A program made the translations under genes and the position numbers. The notes under the pieces are model-generated. The model searched no databases. It was not told the origin of the DNA and saw only the letters and a list, made by a program, of their open reading frames with translations. Of a stretch of 64,000 nt of DNA, positions 1-8,804 are shown in pieces. Location of the stretch: the NCBI GenBank assembly GCA_934486825.1, contig CAKSQF010000002.1:72975-136974 (forward strand), in the 5' to 3' direction. The first letter of the stretch is position 1. Each line of letters opens with the position of its first letter. Origin of the DNA: an uncultured Eubacteriales bacterium. GTDB lineage: Bacteria > Bacillota > Clostridia > Oscillospirales > CAG-272.

Positions 1-153
1 GTATATGTGAAACAGCTTTTTCAGCAGACACACGGATATGCCGAGCCGCATGCACAGCCTGAGAAAAAGCAGATATACCGCAAGCGAGCAGACGCATAAG
101 ACGTTGAAGGCAATAAAGCCGGAGAGAGTCTGCTTTTTCGGCGTTTTTTCCAT
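1..153 (-). CDS. DUF2752-like small membrane protein, cut by window edge
   Basis: Only the first 51 codons are present and the frame runs open off the left edge. The ATG lies one base after the stop of the upstream yqhQ gene, so the two are almost surely co-transcribed. The visible part has a short basic N-terminus, a hydrophobic segment (about residues 12-32) and ends in LLKKLFHIY. DUF2752 proteins often have such a segment just before their CPGCGGTR motif, which would lie outside the window. The family call rests on that resemblance alone. The function of the family is unknown. Confidence 0.45.
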   Translation of the reverse strand, partial: MEKTPKKQTLSGFIAFNVLCVCSLAVYLLFLRLCMRLGISVCLLKKLFHIY

Positions 154-154
154 G

Positions 155-1243
155 TTACCAGTTGTCCTTGTCGGGATCGTCGGGTATGACCCTTGTCATT
201 GCCTCAATCGCACATTCTATCATGGAATCATCGGGTTCGAGGACGGTGATGTGCTGAAGTGCGATCCCGGGAGCGGAAATGATTTTTGTCAGTGTATTGT
301 CGTGACGCCCGGCAAATTTGATAAGCTCATAGCCTATTCCTATGGTTATCGGAAGGAGAAGAAGACGGATGACAAAACGCAAAAGCCAGCTTTCGACATT
401 TATGAAAAAGCCTATGAAAATACCGACGATAAGCATGAGGATGAGGAAGGAGGTCCCGCATCTCGGGTGGAATCGCCCCTGCTTTCTGACATTTTCGACC
501 GTAAGCTCAAGCCCGTGCTCATAGCAGAATATCGTTTTGTGCTCGGCACCGTGGTACATGAATGTGCGCCTGATGTCTTTCATGTAGGAAATCGCCCACA
601 TGTATGTTACAAGAAGAACTATTTTGAGAACTCCTTCGAATGCCGATCTGCCGAGCCTGCCCCAGAATCCTTCGGCGTCCCCGAATATCAGACTTCCGAG
701 AAATGTCGGAAGCAGGATGAATATGCCGATCATCAGCACAAATGCGATCACAATCGATGCAACCATCGTGATGTTGAACCAGACCGGATTTTTTGCTTTT
801 TCGTTTGTTTTCTTCTCGGCACTTCCGGTATCGATCGGTACCTCGTGAGTCTCCGGCGCTTCCGCGTTCTGCGTCGGCGTAATCTCTGTTACGGCTTCCG
901 ATGCGCAAACGCCCGTATCGGTTGTATCCGGGCAGGGCGTGCCGCATGCCGCGTCCGTGTCCGTACCGCTATCCTGCGGCTGTTCGGCAAGTATGTCCTG
1001 TACAGCAATATCGGCTGAGCGCATCATGCATTTGTATCCGAGCGTCAGCGAGGATGCCATGCCGAAAATTCCGCGTATGATCGGCAGACGCAGTATCGGC
1101 GAGCTTTTGCCGCTGTTTTTCCATTCTTCGGTGATTATTTTTCCGGAGGTGTTCCTGACCGCCATTGCGGTTTTTTCGGGACCGCGCATCATTATTCCTT
1201 CAATGAGCGCCTGACCTCCTATTGATGTTTTTTTGAGAGACAC
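155..1243 (-). CDS. yqhQ: DUF1385 (YqhQ-like) membrane protein
   Basis: This 362-residue protein has the DUF1385 hallmarks: GGQALIEGIMMRGP near the N-terminus, MYHGAEHKTIFCYE about two-thirds along, and FHPRCGTSFL before the last membrane helices. Four or five hydrophobic helices are visible, and residues about 100-150 form a Thr/Glu-rich low-complexity insert before the first long helix. The likely start is GTG, with AAAGGAAG eight bases upstream; an ATG seven bases further up is out of frame. In many Firmicutes the gene sits near prfA/prmC, but here the partner is a DUF2752-like gene. No biochemical role is established for the family. Confidence 0.85.
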   Translation of the reverse strand: MSLKKTSIGGQALIEGIMMRGPEKTAMAVRNTSGKIITEEWKNSGKSSPILRLPIIRGIFGMASSLTLGYKCMMRSADIAVQDILAEQPQDSGTDTDAACGTPCPDTTDTGVCASEAVTEITPTQNAEAPETHEVPIDTGSAEKKTNEKAKNPVWFNITMVASIVIAFVLMIGIFILLPTFLGSLIFGDAEGFWGRLGRSAFEGVLKIVLLVTYMWAISYMKDIRRTFMYHGAEHKTIFCYEHGLELTVENVRKQGRFHPRCGTSFLILMLIVGIFIGFFINVESWLLRFVIRLLLLPITIGIGYELIKFAGRHDNTLTKIISAPGIALQHITVLEPDDSMIECAIEAMTRVIPDDPDKDNW

Positions 1244-1408
1244 TGTCCATTCTTCCTTTCGGACTTTTTATGTATTTTAACTCTCAAATGTGAACTTCGT
1301 ATGAATGTTTTCCGTATAACCGATGTTTTTTTGCCGGAGCGGCAGTACATGCGGACAGAGTGAAGGGCTGAAGGGAAAAATATATTTTCCCAAAAGGCAT
1401 CTATCCTC

Positions 1409-1436
1409 TTGCAAAAAACGAAAAAATGTTTATAAT
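1409..1436 (+). promoter_or_regulatory. sigma-A-like promoter of trkA
   Basis: TTGCAA at 1409-1414 and TATAAT at 1431-1436 are separated by 16 bp and lie about 55 bp before the chosen trkA start. The 248-bp gap between yqhQ and trkA is a divergent promoter region. No convincing promoter could be picked out for the minus-strand yqhQ. Confidence 0.6.
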
Positions 1437-1491
1437 ATTCCATAGGCGTCGGTGTGACGCCGCAGTTTTATCGGGGAGCGGATTTGATTAC

Positions 1492-2865
1492 ATGAAAATT
1501 GTTGTTGCCGGTGACGGCAAGGTCGGCGATACACTTATCGGATATATTGCCGCCGAGGGACATGATGTTACGGTCATTGATACAAATCCCATGGCAATAG
1601 ACAATGTCGTGAACAGATTTGACGTAATGGGAATCGTCGGAAACGGCGCATCGTATGAAACACAGACCGAGGCGGGTGTCGGCTCGGCTGACCTTTTCAT
1701 AGCCGTTACATATTCGGACGAGCTTAATCTTATGAGCTGTATAATCGCCAAAAAGCTGGGCGCGGGAAACACGATTGCAAGAGTAAGAAATCCCGATTAT
1801 GCGAAATCGACATTTTTTCTTTCGCGTAAGCTCGGAGTCGATCTGATAATAAATCCCGAGGATCAGGCGTCGCATGAGATCGCAAGACTTCTGCGTTTCC
1901 CGGCGGCAATGAAAATAGACGAGTTTTCAAGAGGAAAAGCCGAGCTTGCCGAAATAAAGATATCCGCGGATCATCCGCTGATCGGCAGGAATCTTGTCGG
2001 ACTTGAGAAGGCTTTCGGCGTGCGTGTGCTGATATGTACTGTACGCCGCGGCGATGAGGTGATTATTCCGAGAGGCGATTTCGTTTTCAGACAGGGGGAT
2101 ATAGTCGGTGTTGCCGCATCGCAGACCGATCTGTCGAGATTTTTCGATAAGCTCGGACTTCTGAAAAAACGCGTCAGATCGGTAATCATAGCGGGCGGCG
2201 GAAAGACGGCGCTCTATCTTGCGCAGAGGCTTGTCCCTCTCGGAATGAAGGTAAAGCTGATCGAGGCCGATGAGTCGCGGTGCAATGAACTTTCGGCACT
2301 TTTGCCGTCGTCCGTCACGGTTATAAACGGGAATTGTATAGACTCCGAACTGCTTGTTGACGAGGGACTTGAAGGCGCCGACGCATGTATTGCACTTACC
2401 GGCTCGGACGAGCTCAATGTCGTCGTTTCGATGTTTGCACACAGTAAAGGAGTGGGCAAGGTCATCGCCAAAATAACAAAAATATCGTCGGTCGGTATGT
2501 TGGAACCCGCCGGAATCGATTCGATTATATCACCGAGGGCGGTAACGTCGGACGGGGTCCTGAGATATGTCCGCGGCATAGAGAGCGGCAGAAAGGGCTC
2601 GCGTGTTTCGGGAAATATAAAAACATTGTATAAGATCTGCGACAATAAAGCCGAAGCGCTTGAGTTTGACGTAACACCGAATTTCGGATATTGCGGAGTG
2701 GCGCTAAAGGATCTGAAAATCAAGAAAAATCTGCTGATCGCGTCAATAGTCAGAAATGACAGCGTGCTGATTCCCGGAGGACTTACGACAATCGAGTCGG
2801 GTGACAGCGTCATTGTTGTCACTACCGATGAACAGCTCTGCGATATCAATGATATTATGGCATAA
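1492..2865 (+). CDS. trkA: Trk potassium uptake regulatory subunit TrkA
   Basis: This cytoplasmic NAD(H)-binding subunit gates K+ uptake through TrkH. The 457 residues match the full-length two-lobe architecture: an N-terminal RCK/Rossmann half beginning MKIVVAGDGKVGDTL, a TrkA-C domain, then a second Rossmann (VIIAGGGKTALYLAQRL, about residue 230) and a second TrkA-C. The start at 1492 is chosen because it gives the canonical N-terminus and has GGGGAG upstream; the frame stays open 22 codons further up, but those residues are not family-like. trkH follows after 13 bp, forming a two-gene operon. Confidence 0.93.
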   Translation: MKIVVAGDGKVGDTLIGYIAAEGHDVTVIDTNPMAIDNVVNRFDVMGIVGNGASYETQTEAGVGSADLFIAVTYSDELNLMSCIIAKKLGAGNTIARVRNPDYAKSTFFLSRKLGVDLIINPEDQASHEIARLLRFPAAMKIDEFSRGKAELAEIKISADHPLIGRNLVGLEKAFGVRVLICTVRRGDEVIIPRGDFVFRQGDIVGVAASQTDLSRFFDKLGLLKKRVRSVIIAGGGKTALYLAQRLVPLGMKVKLIEADESRCNELSALLPSSVTVINGNCIDSELLVDEGLEGADACIALTGSDELNVVVSMFAHSKGVGKVIAKITKISSVGMLEPAGIDSIISPRAVTSDGVLRYVRGIESGRKGSRVSGNIKTLYKICDNKAEALEFDVTPNFGYCGVALKDLKIKKNLLIASIVRNDSVLIPGGLTTIESGDSVIVVTTDEQLCDINDIMA

Positions 2866-2878
2866 GTGAGGCAATGAC

Positions 2879-4324
2879 GTGAATCACAGAATGGTTGTAT
2901 ATATAACGGGTCATCTGATGCGTGTCGAGGCGCTGCTCATGCTTCTGCCGACATGCTGTGCTCTTGTATACAGAGAAAATCCGACACCGTTTGCGGTACC
3001 GATCGCGGCGCTTCTCATCTGCGGAAGTATTTTGTGTCTTCTGCGCCCGAAGAATACGAGACTTACCGCAAGGGACGGATTTGTTACGGTTGCGCTTTCG
3101 TGGATAGTGCTTTCGCTTTTCGGCATGCTGCCGTTTATTATATCCGGTTTCATAACATCTCCGGCAGACGCTTTTTTTGAGACAGTGTCCGGATTTACAA
3201 CGACCGGTTCGAGCATTTTGAATGATATAGAGATACTTCCGCGCGGGATTCTTTTCTGGCGCAGTTTCACAAACTGGATCGGCGGAATGGGAGTGCTTGT
3301 GTTCATGCTCGCCCTCCTGCCGCAGTCGGATATACGCGACTCTCGGATGGTGCATGTCATGCGTGCCGAGGTTCCGGGACCGAAGGTCGGCAAGCTTGTT
3401 TCGTCGCTGAAGCATACGGCGATAATCATGTACATGCTTTATATAGGACTTACTCTTGTCCAGCTTGTGCTGCTTTTGTTCAGAGTTGACTTCTATAATG
3501 CGGTACTGATATCGTTTTCAACGGCGGGAACCGGCGGATTTTCGAACATGAATAACAGTATCGCCGCCTATTCCAGCATTTATGTCGAAGTTGTCACCAC
3601 TGTTTTCATGATATTGTTCGGAATAAATTTCAACCTGTTCTATCTTGTAATTACCGGTAAGCTTTTGCAGGCGCTGAAATCGGAGGAGCTTATATGCTAT
3701 CTGACGATCTATGCGGCGGCAACGCTGACGGTTGCACTGAACATCATGAAAATATGCGGAGGCTTTGCTTCCGCACTCAGATATGCGGCATTCCAGAGCG
3801 CGTCGATTATGTCAACGACCGGCTTTGTCACGGCTGATATAACAACATGGCCGGCACTGTCGCAGACGGTTTTGCTGCTTCTGATGTTTATAGGCGGGTG
3901 CGCCGGATCGACCGGAGGCGGTCTCAAGGTAGGACGTCTGATAATACTTCTGAAGTCGGCGTTCCGCGAGATACGCTATGTCATACAGCCGCGGACGGTC
4001 AGAACGGTCAGATTCGAAGGAAAGACGGTCGAAAACGACGTCGTAAGAGGGACAGGCAATTATTTTGTAATTTATATGCTTGTGCTCGTTGTTTCGACAA
4101 TCGCTGTCTCCGCGATCGAAAAAACCGATGTGGTTACCGATTTTACCGCCGTCGTTTCCTGTCTGAATAATATCGGTCCGGGTCTCGGAACGCTCGGCAT
4201 GGGAAACTTTTCGGCGTTTTCCGGTTTGACAAAGCTGATACTTTCCGCAGATATGCTGCTCGGAAGACTTGAAATATACCCGTTTCTGATTCTTTTTTCC
4301 GGGTCTGCCGGCAGAGAAAGATAA
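2879..4324 (+). CDS. trkH: Trk potassium transporter membrane subunit TrkH
   Basis: This is the K+-translocating membrane subunit, 481 residues, with hydrophobic helices throughout and filter-like loops such as TVSGFTTTGSS, STAGTGGFSNMN, MSTTGFVTAD and NNIGPGLG, the four pore-loop positions of the TrkH/KtrB superfamily. GTG at 2879 is taken as the start; an ATG four codons later is possible. It is coupled to trkA. The C-terminus (FSGSAGRER) departs from the FSPSxWR ending common in TrkH but the length is normal, so no frameshift is inferred. Confidence 0.92.
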   Translation: MNHRMVVYITGHLMRVEALLMLLPTCCALVYRENPTPFAVPIAALLICGSILCLLRPKNTRLTARDGFVTVALSWIVLSLFGMLPFIISGFITSPADAFFETVSGFTTTGSSILNDIEILPRGILFWRSFTNWIGGMGVLVFMLALLPQSDIRDSRMVHVMRAEVPGPKVGKLVSSLKHTAIIMYMLYIGLTLVQLVLLLFRVDFYNAVLISFSTAGTGGFSNMNNSIAAYSSIYVEVVTTVFMILFGINFNLFYLVITGKLLQALKSEELICYLTIYAAATLTVALNIMKICGGFASALRYAAFQSASIMSTTGFVTADITTWPALSQTVLLLLMFIGGCAGSTGGGLKVGRLIILLKSAFREIRYVIQPRTVRTVRFEGKTVENDVVRGTGNYFVIYMLVLVVSTIAVSAIEKTDVVTDFTAVVSCLNNIGPGLGTLGMGNFSAFSGLTKLILSADMLLGRLEIYPFLILFSGSAGRER

Positions 4325-4367
4325 AGAAAAATGATAAAGCTACCCCAACGAAATGAAAGGATTTTTT

Positions 4368-6023
4368 ATGCGTTTGTTTAAAAGAATTGCGGTTTTTTTG
4401 GTAATGTGCCTTCTGCCGATTGCATTGCTCACGGCTATTTCGTCAACTGCTGCGGGCAATGCCGTGATCAGCGTCGAGGACAATAATACTGCGGTTCGAG
4501 GCGGCAGGTTTACGGTTGACATTATAATATCGAATAACCCCGGACTGAAACAGATCGACGTCGATCTGTCGTATGATCGTACCGTCATGCGACTTGAAAG
4601 CCTGTCGTTTGCCCAGTTTCTGCGGGATGACGGCTCGGTGAGCTGTACCTTCGATAAAAGCAGGCTCACGATTACTTCCGATAACGGTGTTCTTTCGAGA
4701 AACGGAGTCTATGCGACCGCGACCTTTGTGCTTGATAACGGCGCAAAAAAGGGAGAATATAAAATAACACCGACCGCCGGGGCTTCCGGAATGAAGGATG
4801 CGGGCGGACAGACGGTAAAAGCGGACTTTGTTGCGGGAACCGTTGAGCTTTCATGTTTCCATAATTACAGAAGGACGGTTTTCAAGCCGACCTGTAGCTC
4901 GGAAGGCTATACCGAGTACAGATGTACCGAGTGCAGCATAACATATATCTCCGATTATGTTGACAGGATTGCGCATACATGGACCGTCATAGCGACGGAG
5001 GATCCGACCTGTACCGAGGCGGGCAGTATAACAAGAAAGTGTACGGTCTGCGGTGAAACGAAAACCGAGCAGAAGGGTGAACCGACAGGTCATAATTACG
5101 GAGACGGTGTGGTTACCGAACCGACCTGTACCTCACAGGGCTATACGACATACACATGCGATAAGTGCGGAAAGACTTTCCGCGATTCGTATACTCCGGT
5201 CAGTAATCACAGGTATGTAAAGACATATACCGAACAGGCAACCTGTTCTCATACCGGATTCGATCTGTATGCGTGTGAGTTCTGCGGTCAGTCTTATCAG
5301 ATTACAATTCCGACGCTCGAACACCATTGGAGAGTGACGAATGTCAATGCGTCGCATACCGAGCAGGGATGGTCACTGTACACCTGCACCTTCTGCGGAC
5401 TGTCGATGCGCGGGAATTTTATAGAAAAGCTTGAATATAAAATGGTCTGGACCGTGACGGTTGAGCCTACATGCGAAACGACGGGAATCAGAACCGGGGT
5501 CTGCTCGGACGGATGCGGATATACAATCACCGAAGAAATACCGCCGCTCGGACACAGCTACGGAGAATGGACAAGGATCAAAAAAGCAACGCTTGTAAGT
5601 AAGGGACTGTGGCAGGCAAGCTGCAGGCATTGCGGACAAACGGTCACAGCAACAACGGCACATCTTGAAGATATGGGAGCAGACAGCGAACCGACGCCTT
5701 ATACGCTTTCTTTCTGGAAACAGGTTGTCGGCAGGATAGCAACCTCCACACTTTATACGGCAGTGGCGGTTTCGGTAATAGGACTGCTGTTTGTAATTAT
5801 ACTTGTGGCAATGATCCTGCACGCAAAAAAGAGAAGGAAGGACAGATCCGCCGAGGAAATGGCAGAGTTCGCGGACGAGGTAAGCAAGGCGGTAATGGAA
5901 GACCCTCCCGCTCCCGATGATCTTCCGGACAGCTTTTGCCTTGACAGAGACGATTTTGATCTGCCCGGAAAAACATTCACGGTTGCCGATACGTCGGATG
6001 CGGGCGAAAACAACGCAATATAA
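4368..6023 (+). CDS. Surface protein with cohesin-like domain and repeated CxxC motifs
   Basis: The 551-residue product starts with a signal peptide (ending near TAISSTAAG), followed by a cohesin-like beta-sandwich of about 140 residues (from AVISVEDNN to FVAGTVEL). Next come about seven tandem units of 40-50 residues, most with a PTC...GY stretch followed by C-x2-C (CTECS, CTVCG, CDKCG, CEFCG, CTFCG, CRHCG; one unit has CSDGCG). Near the C-terminus lie one membrane helix (about residues 462-485) and an acidic cytoplasmic tail. ATG 4368 is preferred over 4353 because GAAAGG lies seven bases before it. It is probably a cell-surface adhesin or scaffold-related protein. No dockerin is present in the window, so the cohesin call is structural only. 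Confidence 0.7.
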   Translation: MRLFKRIAVFLVMCLLPIALLTAISSTAAGNAVISVEDNNTAVRGGRFTVDIIISNNPGLKQIDVDLSYDRTVMRLESLSFAQFLRDDGSVSCTFDKSRLTITSDNGVLSRNGVYATATFVLDNGAKKGEYKITPTAGASGMKDAGGQTVKADFVAGTVELSCFHNYRRTVFKPTCSSEGYTEYRCTECSITYISDYVDRIAHTWTVIATEDPTCTEAGSITRKCTVCGETKTEQKGEPTGHNYGDGVVTEPTCTSQGYTTYTCDKCGKTFRDSYTPVSNHRYVKTYTEQATCSHTGFDLYACEFCGQSYQITIPTLEHHWRVTNVNASHTEQGWSLYTCTFCGLSMRGNFIEKLEYKMVWTVTVEPTCETTGIRTGVCSDGCGYTITEEIPPLGHSYGEWTRIKKATLVSKGLWQASCRHCGQTVTATTAHLEDMGADSEPTPYTLSFWKQVVGRIATSTLYTAVAVSVIGLLFVIILVAMILHAKKRRKDRSAEEMAEFADEVSKAVMEDPPAPDDLPDSFCLDRDDFDLPGKTFTVADTSDAGENNAI

Positions 6024-6030
6024 CGCAATA

Positions 6031-6071
6031 AAAAAATCCGATCACCCGGAAAGGGTGATCGGATTTTTTTA
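6031..6071. terminator. Bidirectional terminator between surface protein and atpC
   Basis: A long A-rich/T-rich stem (arms 6031-6047 and about 6053-6069) with a five-base loop has an A-run on one side and a T-run on the other, so it can end transcription from both converging units. The atpC stop codon lies in the T-run. Confidence 0.85.
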
Positions 6072-6491
6072 TCTGTCCGAGCCGTATTTGTCGGCAACCA
6101 TAAGTCTTATAAGAGCGCGTTCAAGCTTTGCTTCGGCAACATCAAGGTCGTATGCCGACCGTTTTTCGGCAATCCGCTCTTCTGCAAGCTGTTTTGCCCT
6201 TTTCGCCCTTTCAATGTCAATATCATCCGCAAATTCAAAGGTTGTTGCAATTATACGGATCCTGTTGTCCGATACCGAAATAAAGCCCTTGCTGCACGCG
6301 GCATAACGCATCTGTCCGTCGGGTGTCTGTATTCTGATCTCGCCGTAGTCGATCATGGTCATGTAGTCGGCATGCCTGTTCAGTATGCAGACATCGCCGA
6401 CGACCGTACGTGCCTTTACGCTTTTTACCTGACCGTCAAAAGCAACGCCGTCGGTCGTACATACCTGCAAAGTGAGCTGATTATCATCCAT
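6069..6491 (-). CDS. atpC: F1F0 ATP synthase epsilon subunit
   Basis: This central-stalk subunit couples rotation to F1 and can inhibit ATP hydrolysis. The 140 residues begin MDDNQLTLQVCTTDG and show the N-terminal beta-sandwich (VKSVKARTVVGDVCILNRHADYMTMI) and a C-terminal helical hairpin rich in Ala, Arg and Glu. The ATG at 6491 is taken as the start because AAGGAAG lies 10 bases upstream; a TTG three codons earlier abuts that site. It is the last gene of the atp operon and runs into the shared terminator. Confidence 0.92.
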   Translation of the reverse strand: MDDNQLTLQVCTTDGVAFDGQVKSVKARTVVGDVCILNRHADYMTMIDYGEIRIQTPDGQMRYAACSKGFISVSDNRIRIIATTFEFADDIDIERAKRAKQLAEERIAEKRSAYDLDVAEAKLERALIRLMVADKYGSDR

Positions 6492-6523
6492 AATGTGCAA
6501 TCTTCCTTACGTAAGTTAGTCGG

Positions 6524-7921
6524 TTATTTCAGATCGCGGGCTTTTTTTACTGCCTCGTCTATCGTGCCGACAAACAGAAATGCGGATTCGGGCAGATCAT
6601 CGTGAAGTCCGTCAAGTATCTCTCTGAAGCCTCTGATCGTTTCTTTTAGCGGAACGTATTTTCCCTGCATGCCGTTGAATTGTTCGGCGACCGAAAACGG
6701 CTGTGACAGGAAGCGCTGAATCTTTCTCGCGCGGCTGACAGTCAGCTTGTCCTCATCCGAAAGCTCGTCCATGCCCATGATCGCAATAATGTCCTGAAGT
6801 TCTTTGTATCTCTGCAAAACCTGCTGAACACGTCCGGCGACTTCATAGTGTTCGATTCCGACGATTTCGGGAGTCAGTATTCTCGAAGTCGATTCAAGCG
6901 GATCGACTGCCGGATATATTCCGAGCGAAGAGATCGATCTTGAAAGAACCGTTGTGGCATCAAGATGCGCAAATGTGGTAGCCGGTGCAGGGTCGGTAAG
7001 GTCGTCGGCAGGAACGTAAACCGCCTGAACCGATGTGATCGACCCTTTTTTCGTAGAGGTTATGCGTTCCTGGAGCGCACCCATTTCGGTTGCGAGCGTA
7101 GGCTGATAGCCGACTGCGGACGGCATTCTGCCGAGAAGCGCCGAGACCTCGCTGCCCGCCTGCGTAAATCTGAATATGTTGTCGATAAAGAGCAGAACGT
7201 CCTGATTTTCGCGGTCTCTGAAATATTCTGCCATGGTAAGACCGGAGAGCGCGACTCTCATTCTTGCTCCGGGCGGTTCGTTCATCTGCCCGTAAACAAG
7301 GGCGGTCTTGTTGATGACTCCCGATTCTTTCATTTCGTTGTACAGGTCGTTGCCCTCGCGGGTGCGTTCCCCGACACCGGTGAATACCGAGATTCCGCCG
7401 TGCTGCTTCGCTATGTTGTTTATAAGCTCCATGATAAGGACGGTTTTGCCGACCCCGGCACCGCCGAACAGACCGATCTTGCCGCCCTTGGCGTAAGGAG
7501 CAATGAGGTCAACGACCTTTATTCCGGTTTCGAGTATTTCGGTTGTGCTTTCCTGCTCGTCGTAAGCGGGCGGTTCACGGTGTATGCACCAGCGCTCCGC
7601 ATTCTCCGGGGCAGGGAGGTTGTCAACCGGTTCACCGAGCAGATTGAATATTCTTCCGAGAGTGCACTCACCGACCGGAACCGTTATTCCTTCTCCTGTG
7701 TCAACCGCTTCAATACCTCTCTGAAGACCGTCGGTTGAGCTCATCGCAATGCATCTTACGACGTCATCGCCGATCTGCTGTGCGACCTCGCATATAATTG
7801 TTTTCCCGCCGCTTTCGATCTTTACGGCGTTAAGAAGATCGGGCAGACGTCCGTCCGTAAAGCGAATATCTATGACAGGTCCTATCACCTGAGTGACTTT
7901 GCCTATGTTTCCCGCACTCAT
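6524..7921 (-). CDS. atpD: F1F0 ATP synthase beta subunit (catalytic)
   Basis: The 465-residue catalytic subunit has a Walker A GGAGVGKT, the catalytic-glutamate segment GVGERTREGND, Walker B LLFIDNIFRFTQ and the DELSDEDKL motif of the C-terminal domain. RBS GAAAGGA precedes ATG 7921. Gene order (atpG upstream, atpC downstream) is standard. The segment LLFIDNIFRFTQAGSEVSAL is the usual beta-subunit one, which excludes a V/A-type or flagellar paralogue. Confidence 0.97.
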   Translation of the reverse strand: MSAGNIGKVTQVIGPVIDIRFTDGRLPDLLNAVKIESGGKTIICEVAQQIGDDVVRCIAMSSTDGLQRGIEAVDTGEGITVPVGECTLGRIFNLLGEPVDNLPAPENAERWCIHREPPAYDEQESTTEILETGIKVVDLIAPYAKGGKIGLFGGAGVGKTVLIMELINNIAKQHGGISVFTGVGERTREGNDLYNEMKESGVINKTALVYGQMNEPPGARMRVALSGLTMAEYFRDRENQDVLLFIDNIFRFTQAGSEVSALLGRMPSAVGYQPTLATEMGALQERITSTKKGSITSVQAVYVPADDLTDPAPATTFAHLDATTVLSRSISSLGIYPAVDPLESTSRILTPEIVGIEHYEVAGRVQQVLQRYKELQDIIAIMGMDELSDEDKLTVSRARKIQRFLSQPFSVAEQFNGMQGKYVPLKETIRGFREILDGLHDDLPESAFLFVGTIDEAVKKARDLK

Positions 7922-7956
7922 ATCTTTTTCCTTTCAGTTTGTTGTTTGTGAGTCTG

Positions 7957-8802
7957 TCAGGACTCCGCTCCGGCTACGATCTCGGTTATTTCCTGTGTAA
8001 TTACCGATTGCCGCGCCCGGTTGTACTGGAGCCGCATGTCTTCGAGCATTTTTTCTCCGTTTTTGTTTGCACTGCTCATCGAATTGCGCCTTGCGGCATG
8101 CTCCGCGGCAATCGATTCGCAGACCGCACAGTAGAGAAGTGCGGATATATACTGAACGGTCACGGCTTCGAGAAGCTCGTCGGCAGACGGCTCGTATATG
8201 GTAAGCTCTTTTGAATATTCTTCCGATTTTTTTTCGGCAAACGGGAGTATCTGTTCGATAACCGGTACCTGTGTCAGGATGGAGTCGAATTTTGTGTAGG
8301 CAAGCTTTATCCTGCCGAAGCGATCGGCGGTATATGCATCGCATATCAGCTTGCCGACGGCAAAGCAGTCGGACGTTTTTATGTCCGATGTAAGTCCGTA
8401 CGCCGAACTGATAATTTCTTTGCCGCTCTGTTTGTAGTGCTCAAGACTCTTTTTCCCGATCGGCAGTATCGCAACGGTATCGTTACCGATATCCTCTCTG
8501 ACCGCACGGAAAAGATTTGTGTTGTATCCGCCGGCAAGACCTCTGTCGCCGCCGATTACGATATAACAGGATTTTTCGCTTTCGCGTATCCCGAAAAACT
8601 TTGACTGTGCCGCGGTACGGTCGTTGCGCAGGGCGTCTATCGTTTCGGACAGTATTTCGTGTACCGGCTTCGTGACAGTAGCCCGTTCCTTTGCTTTTCT
8701 TAATTTTGATGTCGAAACAAGCTCCATTGCATGTGTTATCTGCATGGTGTTTTCAACACTCTTTATGCGGTTTTTTACCGCCTTCATCGAAATTCCAGCC
8801 AT
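7957..8802 (-). CDS. atpG: F1F0 ATP synthase gamma subunit
   Basis: The rotor shaft subunit, 281 residues. The N-terminal helix (ISMKAVKNRIKSVENTMQITHAM) and C-terminal helix (RNSMSSANKNGEKMLEDM, then NRARQSVITQEITEIV) form the coiled coil, and GDRGLAGGYNTN is the conserved Rossmann-like segment. The stop of atpA lies two bases before its ATG, implying translational coupling. Confidence 0.95.
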   Translation of the reverse strand: MAGISMKAVKNRIKSVENTMQITHAMELVSTSKLRKAKERATVTKPVHEILSETIDALRNDRTAAQSKFFGIRESEKSCYIVIGGDRGLAGGYNTNLFRAVREDIGNDTVAILPIGKKSLEHYKQSGKEIISSAYGLTSDIKTSDCFAVGKLICDAYTADRFGRIKLAYTKFDSILTQVPVIEQILPFAEKKSEEYSKELTIYEPSADELLEAVTVQYISALLYCAVCESIAAEHAARRNSMSSANKNGEKMLEDMRLQYNRARQSVITQEITEIVAGAES

Positions 8803-8804
8803 AA

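Noticed and set aside
38..1018. Long plus-strand open frame
   Set aside because: Lies antisense to the DUF1385 gene; no recognisable protein and no plausible ribosome-binding site.
4181..4324. Possible frameshift at the TrkH C-terminus
   Set aside because: The ending is atypical but the length is normal and the last helix is intact.
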